From Marinifilum flexuosum (GTDB lineage: Bacteria; Bacteroidota; Bacteroidia; Bacteroidales; Marinifilaceae): a DNA stretch of 64,000 nt. The stretch is taken from NCBI RefSeq assembly GCF_003610555.1, contig NZ_RAPQ01000008.1, forward strand, positions 922,490-986,489, given 5' to 3'. Made by a program: the position numbers and the translations under genes. The notes beneath the pieces are model-generated. The model saw nothing but the letters and a program-made list of their open reading frames with translations, was not told the DNA's origin and ran no database searches. Shown one piece after another: positions 15,716 through 25,300 of this stretch (its first letter is position 1; each line of letters starts with the position of its first letter).

Positions 15716-17797
15716 CTAAAATGCTTCCAACAGTTTAACTGTTAAAGCGGGTTTGCCTGGATCATATCCTCCGGCTTTGTATTCAACTCTATTTTTTGTA
15801 ATTCCTTTCGAAATTACATATTCTGCAGCTTGCGAAGCTCTTTCCAGGCTAACAATTTTATTGTCTCTTTTGCCATTGTCAAAGTTTGTGAAACCTATAA
15901 TTTGAATGGCAATATTTGGATTTACAATCAATAAGTTCGCTAAATTATCGAGTTCAAGTATGGTATTTTTACTTAGTTCAGCTGAGTTTTTCTCATATTC
16001 AACACCAAAGAGTTGCATGTTTTCATTTTTGTTGAATTTTTGCAATTCAATTTGCTCAAAATGATCTGCTTGATAACGATAATAGGTAATTACTTTTGTG
16101 AAATATCCATCTTTTCGAATGATAACATCATACGATTTTGAAGGATCGATATCTTGAGTAAATTCCCCGTAATCATCGGTCTCGCATAAACTATTGATCT
16201 TATAACTACGATTTATAAGTTCTATGTTGGCTTGTTCCAATGCACGTCCGGAAAATTCATCAACAATACTTCCTTTAATCTTTACCCAAGGAGTTGTTTC
16301 CAAGGATATATTTAGTTGTTTAGGTGTAGCTCCATTCTGAGAAAAATAAAGAATTCTTTTCGTTTTATAACCTGGTTTACTAATAATTAAACTGTAGTTT
16401 TTATGGTCGAAAATATCTATTTTAAACATTCCATTTTCACTACTTTTTGTTGATTTTTCTCTGGATAAATTATCCATTAGAACAATATCTACATTAGGAA
16501 CAGACTTCTTGGAATACCGATCAACCATTCTTCCGTGTATGGCTGTTACCATCTCTGGATTTTGAGTAAATGAAAAGATATCATCGTTTCCTCTTCGGTT
16601 TGATGAAAAGAAACCACTTTCTTTTGAGCCTTTAAAAATAAATCCAAAATCATCTTTTTCAGAATTGAAAGGAAGACCCAGATTTACCGGATAAGTCCAG
16701 CTATTTCGTTCAAATGTTGTTTTAAAAATATCCAGACCTCCAAAACCAATATGTCCATCGGAGGCAAAATAAAGATAGTTGTCGTCGCCAATAAATGGAA
16801 ACATTTCGTTACCGGATGTATTAACTGTAGGTCCCAAGTTAATTGGTTTACTCCAGACAAAACCAAGTTTTCGGCATACATAAATATCAGTTCCACCGTA
16901 TCCACCTTTCATATTTGAGATGAAATACAAATACCTTCCGTCAGAAGATATACTGGGATGACCAATGGAGTAGGCACGACCTGAAAAAAGAAACAACTCA
17001 GGTTTATCCCAGAATTTTCCATTAAAGCGCGATGAATAAATATTCAATTCCGATTTACCTTCAAGATTTACATGCCCTTTGTTGCGAGTGAAAAATACGA
17101 ATCGCTCGTTTGGCGTAAAGCAAGCAGGACCTTCGTGATATTTAGAATTAAACGTTTCGCTAAATGGAATTGGATCTACAAAACGATCTCCTATTTGTTC
17201 GGTGTAATACAAATCAAGATAATGTTCTCCTGTTCTGCCATCAATTTCTTTTGAGGTTTTGTTATGACGTCCCGAAACGAAAACCAAACCATCTTTGTAA
17301 AGAGCAGATGCAAAATCGGACTGCGGAGAATTTATTCCAATAGGTTTTACAATAAACTGCTGATTATCCTCTAATTCGTTGATAAGATTACATGACAGGA
17401 TTAAATTTTGAATGTTTTTATCTCGAGGATTAAGCTTTGCGTATTTTTCGAACCAAACTTTTGCTTCGGTATAATTTCTGGTTCTTTTTAAAAGGTGAGC
17501 ATAATTAAGAAAATCCTTAGAATTGGCATTAGGGTCAATTACCAATTTTTCCAATAAATAAAGAGCCTCAGTATCTTTATTTATTTGGATATAGCATTCC
17601 GCCAATTTTCTTTTTACATCAATATCATTTGAACTTTCTAAGTATTTTTCAAAATAATTGATTGCATGTGCAAATTCACTATTCTTAAAATATCGATTGC
17701 CTTTTTCAACCCATTGTGATTGTGCAAATGAAGAGATACTTCCTAAAGTGATTAGAAAAAATACTAATATGATATTTAATCCAGCTTTACTGTTCAT
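15716..17797 (-). CDS. PorE-like outer-membrane protein: TPR, PD40 propeller, carboxypeptidase-regulatory and OmpA-like domains
   Basis: A 693-residue exported protein (signal peptide about 1-25, ending SFA-Q). Domains in order: TPR-like helices (about 28-150), a PD40/WD40-like propeller (about 155-420, repeats with S-DGRYLYF, DDNYLYFASD and FSSNRRG), two carboxypeptidase-regulatory-like beta domains (about 430-590), and a C-terminal OmpA-like domain (about 600-693). This is the architecture of the type IX secretion protein PorE of Porphyromonas. The OmpA part reads GFTN where peptidoglycan-binding domains usually have GHTD, and it ends early, but keeps SLERASQAA. It is the last gene of a tight operon with PorP/SprF (5 bp gap) and a type-B CTD protein. 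It may tether a secretion or anchoring complex to peptidoglycan. Confidence 0.88.
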   Translation of the reverse strand: MNSKAGLNIILVFFLITLGSISSFAQSQWVEKGNRYFKNSEFAHAINYFEKYLESSNDIDVKRKLAECYIQINKDTEALYLLEKLVIDPNANSKDFLNYAHLLKRTRNYTEAKVWFEKYAKLNPRDKNIQNLILSCNLINELEDNQQFIVKPIGINSPQSDFASALYKDGLVFVSGRHNKTSKEIDGRTGEHYLDLYYTEQIGDRFVDPIPFSETFNSKYHEGPACFTPNERFVFFTRNKGHVNLEGKSELNIYSSRFNGKFWDKPELFLFSGRAYSIGHPSISSDGRYLYFISNMKGGYGGTDIYVCRKLGFVWSKPINLGPTVNTSGNEMFPFIGDDNYLYFASDGHIGFGGLDIFKTTFERNSWTYPVNLGLPFNSEKDDFGFIFKGSKESGFFSSNRRGNDDIFSFTQNPEMVTAIHGRMVDRYSKKSVPNVDIVLMDNLSREKSTKSSENGMFKIDIFDHKNYSLIISKPGYKTKRILYFSQNGATPKQLNISLETTPWVKIKGSIVDEFSGRALEQANIELINRSYKINSLCETDDYGEFTQDIDPSKSYDVIIRKDGYFTKVITYYRYQADHFEQIELQKFNKNENMQLFGVEYEKNSAELSKNTILELDNLANLLIVNPNIAIQIIGFTNFDNGKRDNKIVSLERASQAAEYVISKGITKNRVEYKAGGYDPGKPALTVKLLEAF

Positions 17798-17802
17798 GGT
17801 AC

Positions 17803-18756
17803 TTAGAAATATCGTGGTGACGTAATTTTGCTCTTTTTTAAAGATAAATTGTAATTTAATATTATTTCGTGATTTGTAAAGCCTTTTGATCTATATTTTC
17901 CAAAATATTTTTCATAAGAATATGAAAATCTTAATTTCTGACTCAATTGATATCCAATACTACCAGCCCAGGAATCATCTGTTCTGTATCCTAAACCCAA
18001 AGAAACACCACTTTCATGAACCATATCAAAATTTGCCAGGGCCGTAGTTGTACCAGAATAGGAACCAACGACTAAAACAGATGGTTTAAATGTTAATTCA
18101 GGATTTAAAGGAAAGGTAGCACCTCCTCCCAAATAGTACACTGTATTTTTGAATTTAAACTTCATATTATCCGAAAAACCTTCGGTATCGGGCTGATCGT
18201 TCGAAAGCAATCTTGGAGCTGAAAATCCGATATAATATTTTGGTGTGTAATAATAAAAACCGATTCCAAAACTTGGGACCCATGTTGAAATATCCTGATC
18301 AGGAAAAGCAGGATCATCAGGAGATGGGAAATTAGGATCGTAGGTTGTTAGTTCGGTCCAGTTAATTTGCTTGTTGATGAATCCGGCTTGAATTCCCATT
18401 GACAAAGTTCCCTCGAGACTAACTTGTAAATGGTAGGCATAATTTAAGAATACAGCATTATCTTTCTGAATTCCGAATCTGTTGTTGTATACAACTGCTC
18501 CTAGGCCAAAATTGGTATAGTTTACGGGGGCTTGTATCGATAAAACTGCTGTTTCTGGAGATCCTTCCACATCTACCCACTGATTGCGATAGGCAATTAC
18601 CGCTTCCATAAAGCGACTACTTCCTGCATAAGCAGGATTATAAAATAATCGGTTATAAGAAAAATTTGAAAACCGGATGTCTTCTTGTGCCCATGATTTA
18701 AAAATGGGAAATAAAAGGAGTCCAATTGATATTGTAATTTTGTAAAGTTGATTCAT
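17803..18756 (-). CDS. PorP/SprF-family type IX secretion outer-membrane protein
   Basis: A 317-residue outer-membrane beta-barrel with a signal peptide (about 1-23, ending SWA-Q). The opening DIRFSNFSYNRLFYNPAYAGS is the hallmark of the PorP/SprF family, and GNNRFG-like (NNRFGIQKDN), YAYHLQ and LGGG segments follow. SprF assists secretion or surface anchoring of the adhesin SprB; PorP is part of the core T9SS. Genomes often hold many paralogues, each beside a specific type-B substrate. Here the gene just upstream encodes a short type-B CTD protein (2 bp gap) and the one downstream a PorE-like protein, so this is probably a substrate-specific copy. Confidence 0.92.
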   Translation of the reverse strand: MNQLYKITISIGLLLFPIFKSWAQEDIRFSNFSYNRLFYNPAYAGSSRFMEAVIAYRNQWVDVEGSPETAVLSIQAPVNYTNFGLGAVVYNNRFGIQKDNAVFLNYAYHLQVSLEGTLSMGIQAGFINKQINWTELTTYDPNFPSPDDPAFPDQDISTWVPSFGIGFYYYTPKYYIGFSAPRLLSNDQPDTEGFSDNMKFKFKNTVYYLGGGATFPLNPELTFKPSVLVVGSYSGTTTALANFDMVHESGVSLGLGYRTDDSWAGSIGYQLSQKLRFSYSYEKYFGKYRSKGFTNHEIILNYNLSLKKSKITSPRYF

Positions 18757-18758
18757 TC

Positions 18759-19442
18759 TCAGTATTTAACCACAATATAACCACTTTTTACATATTCTTT
18801 ATCCTTAATAATTAGCTTAAAGAAGTAAGTTCCTTTAGGTAATTTATCTCCGGGACCAAGCTTTACTCCAGCATTGTTGTAACTACCATCCCATGCTTCC
18901 TGGTTGTTGTAGTTTTTCTTCTCGTAAACTTTGGTTCCCCAACGCGAGAATACAATGAACTCATTTTCCGGATAATTTTCAATTCCCTTAATGTAAAATT
19001 TGTCGTTAATATTGTCGTTATTCGGTGAGAATGACGAAGGTATTAATAATTCGACTTGATTTGGATCAAGAACATTAACCACAATAAACGCATTACTGCA
19101 GCGCTTTGCCTGATCACAGATTTCGTAGTAAATCGTATCAGTTCCGAAACTCATTTCGTAAGGATAATATACCATTAGGGTGTTATCCTCTATTAAATAA
19201 GCTTTACCAAACTGGTCAGTTTGACGAAGTATAGACTTTTCGAGATCTTCCTTTGATGAAAAGGTGTCATTTTTTAGAAAGTCTATTTCAATATATATTA
19301 CCTCACTTGCAGAACTTTGGTTTGTAATGGAAACCGTATCGTTTTTGGCAACGGGTGGTTCACCAGTTTGTCCCATACACAATAAATTTGTGCAGAGAGA
19401 AAATCCAAGTAACAATATTCGAATGGGTAGATTTATTCTCAT
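18759..19442 (-). CDS. Secreted protein with type-B T9SS C-terminal domain (gliding-motility-associated CTD)
   Basis: A 227-residue protein: signal peptide (about 1-24, ending CMGQ), one Ig-like/cadherin-like beta domain (about 30-125, with VAKNDTVSI and FLKNDTF), and a type-B sorting domain from about residue 130 (IPSSFSPNNDNINDKFYIKG ... FSRWGTKVYEKKNY ... WDGS ... LPKGTYFFKLI). Type-B CTD proteins are secreted by the type IX system and rely on a PorP/SprF partner, which is the next gene. It is much smaller than typical SprB-like adhesins, so it may be an adaptor or anchor. It starts the three-gene operon. The holA stop lies 38 bp upstream on the same strand. Confidence 0.9.
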   Translation of the reverse strand: MRINLPIRILLLGFSLCTNLLCMGQTGEPPVAKNDTVSITNQSSASEVIYIEIDFLKNDTFSSKEDLEKSILRQTDQFGKAYLIEDNTLMVYYPYEMSFGTDTIYYEICDQAKRCSNAFIVVNVLDPNQVELLIPSSFSPNNDNINDKFYIKGIENYPENEFIVFSRWGTKVYEKKNYNNQEAWDGSYNNAGVKLGPGDKLPKGTYFFKLIIKDKEYVKSGYIVVKY

Positions 19443-19480
19443 ATTAGGGTGTTGCGTAAAATTAAGTTTTAACGCTGCTG

Positions 19481-20482
19481 CTAATGGAGAATTTTAAAAA
19501 TTAATTCTTTTAAAAGGTCTCCTTGTTTCGTTCCTGTATCACCAAATCCTTTCGATCTTAAATCATATTCTCGCAGCATCTCAATTATAGAAACCAATTT
19601 CTTAGGATTGTAATTTCTCGATGCGAGTTTATAATCTTTTACGAAATAAGGATTGATTCGCAAGCTCGAAGCAACAACTTTTTCGTTTGTTTTATTTTTT
19701 AAGAAATAATACTTTAAAACTTTGGAGAAATACGAGTGTAGGAGGGCAATGGTTACAACGAGAGGATGATTTTTTTCGTTGGTAGAAAAATAGTTTATGA
19801 TTTGATTGGCCTTTAATACATCTTTTTTACCTAATGCATTTTGTAGTTCGAAGTTGTTGTAATCTTTTGATATTCCGATGTTTTTCTCAATGTCGGCAGG
19901 CGTGATTGTATCGCTATTGGTAATGTTTATGGTTAACTTTTCTATTGCATTGGTAATTTTACCCAAATCGTTCCCTAAGAATTCAGCCAATAGGAAAGCA
20001 GCCTTATTATCAACTTTATATTTTAAGTTTGAAGCATATTTTTTAATCCAATCTGGAATCTGATTGTCATATATTTTTTTTGATTCGAAAAGAACCCCAT
20101 TTTGAGCGACATCTTTGGTGAAAGCTTTTCGCTTATCCAATGACTTATATTTGTAATTAATCACCAAAATAGTTGATTTCAAGGGGTTTTTAATATATGA
20201 AGATAACTGATCTATGTTCTTGATATTTTGAGCTTCCCTAACAACAACAACTTGTTTTTCGGCCATCATAGGAAATCTTCTGGCAGTAGTAACAATGGTA
20301 CCTATGTCAGTATCTTTCCCATAAAGAATGGTTTGATTAAAATCTCTTTCATGCTTGGGTAGAGCATGGTCTATAATATAATCGGTAATCTTATCAATAA
20401 AGAAACTTTCTTCGCCCATTAAAAAGTAAATAGGAGCAAAATCTTTTTTCTTAAGGCCTTTAAATATCTCTTCGTATGTCAT
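19481..20482 (-). CDS. holA: DNA polymerase III subunit delta
   Basis: The 333-residue delta subunit of the clamp loader, which opens the beta sliding clamp. The N-terminal AAA+-like part shows PIYFLMGEESFFIDKITDYI near residue 16, typical of HolA. It is followed by the middle domain and the helical collar domain (LSIIEMLREYDLRSKGFGDT near the C-terminus). Length agrees with the family. It begins 9 bp after the amn stop, and in many Bacteroidota holA sits beside amn and the HSDR_N protein, as here. Identification rests on these motifs and context. Confidence 0.92.
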   Translation of the reverse strand: MTYEEIFKGLKKKDFAPIYFLMGEESFFIDKITDYIIDHALPKHERDFNQTILYGKDTDIGTIVTTARRFPMMAEKQVVVVREAQNIKNIDQLSSYIKNPLKSTILVINYKYKSLDKRKAFTKDVAQNGVLFESKKIYDNQIPDWIKKYASNLKYKVDNKAAFLLAEFLGNDLGKITNAIEKLTINITNSDTITPADIEKNIGISKDYNNFELQNALGKKDVLKANQIINYFSTNEKNHPLVVTIALLHSYFSKVLKYYFLKNKTNEKVVASSLRINPYFVKDYKLASRNYNPKKLVSIIEMLREYDLRSKGFGDTGTKQGDLLKELIFKILH

Positions 20483-20491
20483 TGTTCAAGC

Positions 20492-21262
20492 TTAAAATCT
20501 AAGGTGTTTAACAGATTGGCGATTGTGCATGATTTCTTTTAAAGCTTCAATTCCAATTTCCAAATGATTATTCACGTAGCTATCGGTTACCAAAGCATCA
20601 CTTTTATCTGTTTTAACACCTTCCGAAATCATAGGTTGATCCGATACCAATAGCAAAGCACCAACAGGAATCTCATTATAGAAACCAACCGTAAAAATGG
20701 TAGCTGTTTCCATATCGATTGCCATAGCACGAGTTTTGCTTAGGTATTTTTTGAAACGTTCGTCGTATTCCCAAACACGTTTGTTAGTTGTAAAAACGGT
20801 TCCTGTATAATAATCTTTATTTCTATCTGATATTACCTGTGAAACTGCCATTTGCAATGAATATGCAGGTAAAGCAGGCACTTCTGGTGGAAGGTAGTCA
20901 TTTGATGTACCTTCACTTCGAATTGCTGCAATAGGCAAAATTAAATCACCTAATTTGTTTTTTCTTTTTAATCCCCCACATTTTCCAAGGAAAAGTACAC
21001 CTTTGGGTTTAATTGCACTTAGCAAATCCAAAATTGTTGCAGCATTCGGACTTCCCATTCCAAAATTGATAATGGTAACTCCATCAGCAGATGCATTTGG
21101 CATTGCTTTGTCTTCACCTAAAACTTCACAATTGTGCCATTCAGCAAATAGTTCCACATAATGGTTGAAATTTGTAAGCAAAATATAAGGAGTGAATTCT
21201 GAAAGTTCACGGCCTGTATATCTTGTAAGCCAGTTTTTTACAATTTCTTCTTTGGTCTTCAT
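20492..21262 (-). CDS. amn: AMP nucleosidase
   Basis: A 256-residue phosphorylase/nucleosidase-fold enzyme that hydrolyses AMP to adenine and ribose 5-phosphate. Landmarks: NFGMGSPNAATILDLL and GVLFLGKCGGLK in the first half, SEGTSNDYLPPEVPALP, and MAIDMETATIF, where the Met-Glu pair contacts ribose, followed by LLVSDQP. It is the short form common in Bacteroidota, without the N-terminal domain of the E. coli enzyme. Neighbours holA (9 bp downstream) and the divergent HSDR_N gene are a recurring arrangement. Other nucleoside phosphorylases are possible but less likely. Confidence 0.9.
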   Translation of the reverse strand: MKTKEEIVKNWLTRYTGRELSEFTPYILLTNFNHYVELFAEWHNCEVLGEDKAMPNASADGVTIINFGMGSPNAATILDLLSAIKPKGVLFLGKCGGLKRKNKLGDLILPIAAIRSEGTSNDYLPPEVPALPAYSLQMAVSQVISDRNKDYYTGTVFTTNKRVWEYDERFKKYLSKTRAMAIDMETATIFTVGFYNEIPVGALLLVSDQPMISEGVKTDKSDALVTDSYVNNHLEIGIEALKEIMHNRQSVKHLRF

Positions 21263-21322
21263 GAATGTGTAGCGGTTTTATAAGGAATAATCTTGTAACT
21301 TTAGCCGATTAATAGCTTTTTT

Positions 21323-21781
21323 ATGGAAAATTTAAATTTACCAACTTATTCCTTCAAAATAAAATCTGATCTGCAAAGAAAACTAATTTTCGACAGTATC
21401 CGAAAGAAGTACGTAGTATTAACTCCGGAAGAATGGGTGAGGCAAAATTTTATTCGATATTTGGTTGAAGAAAAAGATTATCCAGCTTCATTAATTGCTG
21501 TTGAAAAAAAAGTTGATGTTAACCTGTTGCCACAACGTAGCGATATTGTTTTGTATAACCGTAATGCCAATCCGGTTATGATTGTGGAATGCAAAGCCAG
21601 CAAAATAAAAATTACACAGGATGTGTTCAATCAGATTGCTCGTTACAATATGAAACTGAGAGTTCCTTTTTTGGTTGTAACCAACGGATTAAAGCATTTT
21701 TGTTGTTATATGGATTACGAAAATAAAAGCTTTAAATTTTTGGAAGACATCCCCAATTATCAATCCATTAAAGATTTGTAG
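21323..21781 (+). CDS. HSDR_N domain protein with PD-(D/E)XK nuclease fold
   Basis: A 152-residue stand-alone protein resembling the N-terminal nuclease domain of type I restriction HsdR subunits. The candidate active site is Asp74 (RSDIVLY) with Glu89 and Lys91 (VECKAS), that is D...E-x-K. The segment LTPEEWVRQNFIRYL near residue 33 is typical of this Bacteroidota family. No methylase, specificity subunit or helicase is nearby, so it is not a type I restriction system. It probably acts in DNA repair or replication given its neighbours holA and amn, but this is inference. It is divergent from amn (60 bp between starts) and its end overlaps the GNAT gene by 14 bp. Confidence 0.85.
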   Translation: MENLNLPTYSFKIKSDLQRKLIFDSIRKKYVVLTPEEWVRQNFIRYLVEEKDYPASLIAVEKKVDVNLLPQRSDIVLYNRNANPVMIVECKASKIKITQDVFNQIARYNMKLRVPFLVVTNGLKHFCCYMDYENKSFKFLEDIPNYQSIKDL

Positions 21782-22304
21782 TATTAATTTTTTGAAGTAA
21801 ATACTCATCCAGCCATCCATTTTGAGTTTTTATCCAATCCTTTTTTAAGCCTGCTATTTCGAATCCTTGGTTTTGAAATAGTTTTAAACTGGCCTCATTT
21901 TTTGATGTGATGTTACAGTATAACTGATGAACTTGCAAAACGGAAAATGCATAATTGCATAAGGTTTCCAACGCTTCGGTGGCATAACCTTTTTGTTTAT
22001 GTTCTCTGTTATTAATAGAGATTCCAATTCCGGCATGTTGATGAAATGGATCAAAATCAAAAAGATCTATTAGCCCAACCGGTTCCTGATCTTCTTTTCG
22101 TTCAATGACCAAGCGCAATTGCTTGCTCTCAAAAATATCCAGATGGCTTGTTTCCAGGTATTGCTTTAAAACAAATAAAGAGAATGGTTTAAGCGTATGA
22201 CTAACTTCCCAAATTGAGGAATCGTTTTCCCAACTGTAAAGTAATTTTAAATCGGTTGGTTCCAGTGCTCTTAAGCGAATGTTATTATTCTCTAGAATTT
22301 GCAT
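21768..22304 (-). CDS. GNAT-family N-acetyltransferase
   Basis: A 178-residue acetyltransferase of the RimJ/RimL-like type. It shows the opening NNIRLRALEPTDLKLLYSWEND, the acetyl-CoA loop region GIGISINNREHKQKGYATEAL, and the C-terminal NEASLKLFQNQGFEIAGLKKD. These are the standard GNAT motifs A and B for small-molecule or protein N-acetylation, and the substrate is unknown. It overlaps the HSDR_N gene tail to tail. Confidence 0.88.
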   Translation of the reverse strand: MQILENNNIRLRALEPTDLKLLYSWENDSSIWEVSHTLKPFSLFVLKQYLETSHLDIFESKQLRLVIERKEDQEPVGLIDLFDFDPFHQHAGIGISINNREHKQKGYATEALETLCNYAFSVLQVHQLYCNITSKNEASLKLFQNQGFEIAGLKKDWIKTQNGWLDEYLLQKINTTNL

Positions 22305-22343
22305 TGTTTAGTGCTTTATGAACTAGTTTAAACAACTTGTAGA

Positions 22344-25300
22344 TTAATGCTTGTTATACCATTTAATTTCTCTGGTAAAGGCGTCAAGATATCCTTTTTT
22401 GATTACAGAAGAAAGACGACTTTTTGCTTTAGCCTGCGATGAGAATTTTTGAAAAGTATATCTGGATAAACCATCTTTACCATTAAATAAACGCATGTCG
22501 TCGGTTCCTAAATTATCGAAATAGTTTAAAGGACGAGCATTTTTTAAGGCCATTACCTGTATGGTATAATAATTCTCAGTTTCTAATGAATTGTTGGCAG
22601 GCAATCGTTCGCCACGTAAAGATTTTCTAACAAAAGCATCCCAATAGCCATTCTTTAAAGCTGTACCCAAATCAAGTATTGCATCTCGTTTTGAATTATA
22701 AGAGCCATAGGTATATCGATACAATCCCGTTTTGTCAACAAACACACTTACATCACCTAAATCTTTAAAGTAGCTTAAAGGCTTAGGATAACGCAGAGCC
22801 ATTACTTGAATAGTATAAGTGTTGGTGCCAGTGTATTGTACACCAGAATACAATAATTTATCATTAATGACGGTTCGAATGAAGGCATCCCAATAGCCCA
22901 TTCTTATTAGTCGATTCATGACCTTAACCGCTTTGTTGTATGATTTGAATTTGCGGTAAGTGAATCGTGTTAAACCATCTTCACCAACATATACTTTTAC
23001 ATTGTCCAGATTATCGAAAAACTCAGCTTCGATTGGGATTTTAAGTGCCATAATCTGAATGGTGTAATAAATTTCACCTCTCTTTTCCTCATTGGCTACT
23101 TTATCGTTGGTTAAAATTTTAATTGTAGGTGATTTAAATCCTTTTTTGGCAATTACTTTTTGTGCTTTACTGGCCTCTTTGTAATCTTTAAACTTACCAT
23201 AGGTGTAATGATATTTATTATCAGGACCTTTAGTTTCAATCACTCCATCCAACTCCTTGAACAGTTCAGGGCGTGGCGAGTTAAAGTTTCCTAAATCCAA
23301 AGTAAATGCAAGAGCACCCGAATCGATAGCTTTGATATCAGACTGTTTAGAATCAATTGTAGATTCTTTTTGTATTGGCTTTTCTTTCTTGATTATCGGT
23401 TTATCCTTAATTTCTTTTTGAATTGCTTCATCAACATTTGCTAGTTCTGTTACCTTATCCGGAACAGTTACTTTAGCAGGAGTACTTACATTTGGCAATA
23501 CTTTAGGTGTTACAATACTTTTAGAAGGTATTGCAATATTCGAATCAGTTTTGGTAACAGGATTGTCTTTTCTAATTGTATTGATATCTTCTGATTGTTG
23601 AGTGCTGATGATGCTATCTTGTTTAAGCTCTTCTTTTGCTTCAACTACAGGAGCAACTTTAGCAACACTATCTTGTTTTACTTCAGGAGTAACGAATTGT
23701 TTATTATCCGGAATTGAATCTTTGCTATTTTCCAAAGCTCCAACTTGATTAATTTTACTCTCTTCAAAATCAATTAAATCAATAGTTTGGGGATAATCAG
23801 CTTCATCCTTAGTACGCAGAGTTAATGGTAAAAGAGTAATAACACTATGATTCTCTTTGTTGGCATATTCGAGAGGAATATTCAGAACCGTCCTTAAAGT
23901 TCTGTAACCTTCAGCAACAATTTCGATATCATATTTTTTACCAGCATCAATAATGAACAAAAATTTACCAGTAGCAGTATTAGGTGTATAAATACCAATG
24001 GTTTTTCCATTTTTACTTACTGTAACTTTAGCTCCTCCAACGACTTTACCATTTGTGTTTACAATCTTTCCTTTCAGCACAAAAAGGCCAGCTTGATCAG
24101 CATCTGGAGTTTTAATTAAGAAAATATCTGTTCTACCCAAACTACCAGTGCGGTATGAAGCGAAGTAGGCTCTTTTCCCGTCGGGAGTAGGAGTATAGTA
24201 AATGTCATCATCAGTTGAATTAATTGGATATCCAATATTTACAGGTGTAGTCCAACGTCCTTTGATGTTGATGCTCTTAAAAATATCAAGACCTCCCATT
24301 GTTTTGTGACCAGCTGAACTAAAATATAAAGTCTTTCCATCAGGGTGGATAAAAGGAGCATCGTCGTTGTATTCCGTATTGATAGCAGGACCCAGGTTTT
24401 TTGCTTTTCCCCATTTGCCATTTGGTAGTTTAGTTACCGTGTAAATATCCATTCCACCATATCCTCCGGGTCTATCACTCGAGAAAAAAATAGTTCTTCC
24501 ATCTGCCGAAATAGAGATGTGACTTTCTTTACTTTTGGAATTAATGTTTGGTCCTAACTTTTTGGCTTCCGACCATTCATTTCCTTTTAATTTACTCACA
24601 TAAATGTCTCCACCTTCCGATTCTTTTCGGCTAAGGTATCCAGCTTTGTAAATGTAAACTTCTTGCCCATCAGCTGATATGGAAATGGAAGCATCGTGAT
24701 CTATTGTATTAAGCTTTGGAATTCCAATAGGCTCACTCCATATTCCATTTTTTTTATTCGAGATGTATATATCTTCAAAGTACTGTCCATCAATATCAAG
24801 TTTACTTCCAGTACCACTTCTTCGAGAGGTAAAAATCATAGTGCTTTCATCAGCCGTAACACCAGGACTGTGTTCGGCAAATTCAGTATTGATTTTATTT
24901 CCAAGGTTGATGATAGAAATATTTACTGGGTTTTTTATCAATTCCAAGCCATTTTTACATATCTTAATTTCGCGTTGTATTTCATTGCGAAATACCGTGT
25001 TTTGTGGCGAAATAATTTGTTGTAAGTCTTTGTAAACTTTTAATGCTTCCCTGAATTGATAATTGGTGTGATAGGCTTTTGCCAAATTATAGTACACATC
25101 AATGGGAACATTGTTTTTTGAATTGGTGTATTGAATAGATTTTTCGATCAAATCAACTGATTTCGACTTTTCGGAAACAATATTTAGATAACACAAGCCC
25201 AGTTTAAAATTCAAATCGGCATTGCGCGAAGCTTGATCTAACAACTCTTTGTAAATGGAGGCAGCTTTAGAATAATTTCCATTTGCCAGGAATTTTTCGG

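Noticed and set aside
21323-21781. Type I restriction system
   Set aside because: Only an HSDR_N-like nuclease fold is present; no HsdM, HsdS or helicase part is nearby, and the holA/amn context points to a housekeeping role.
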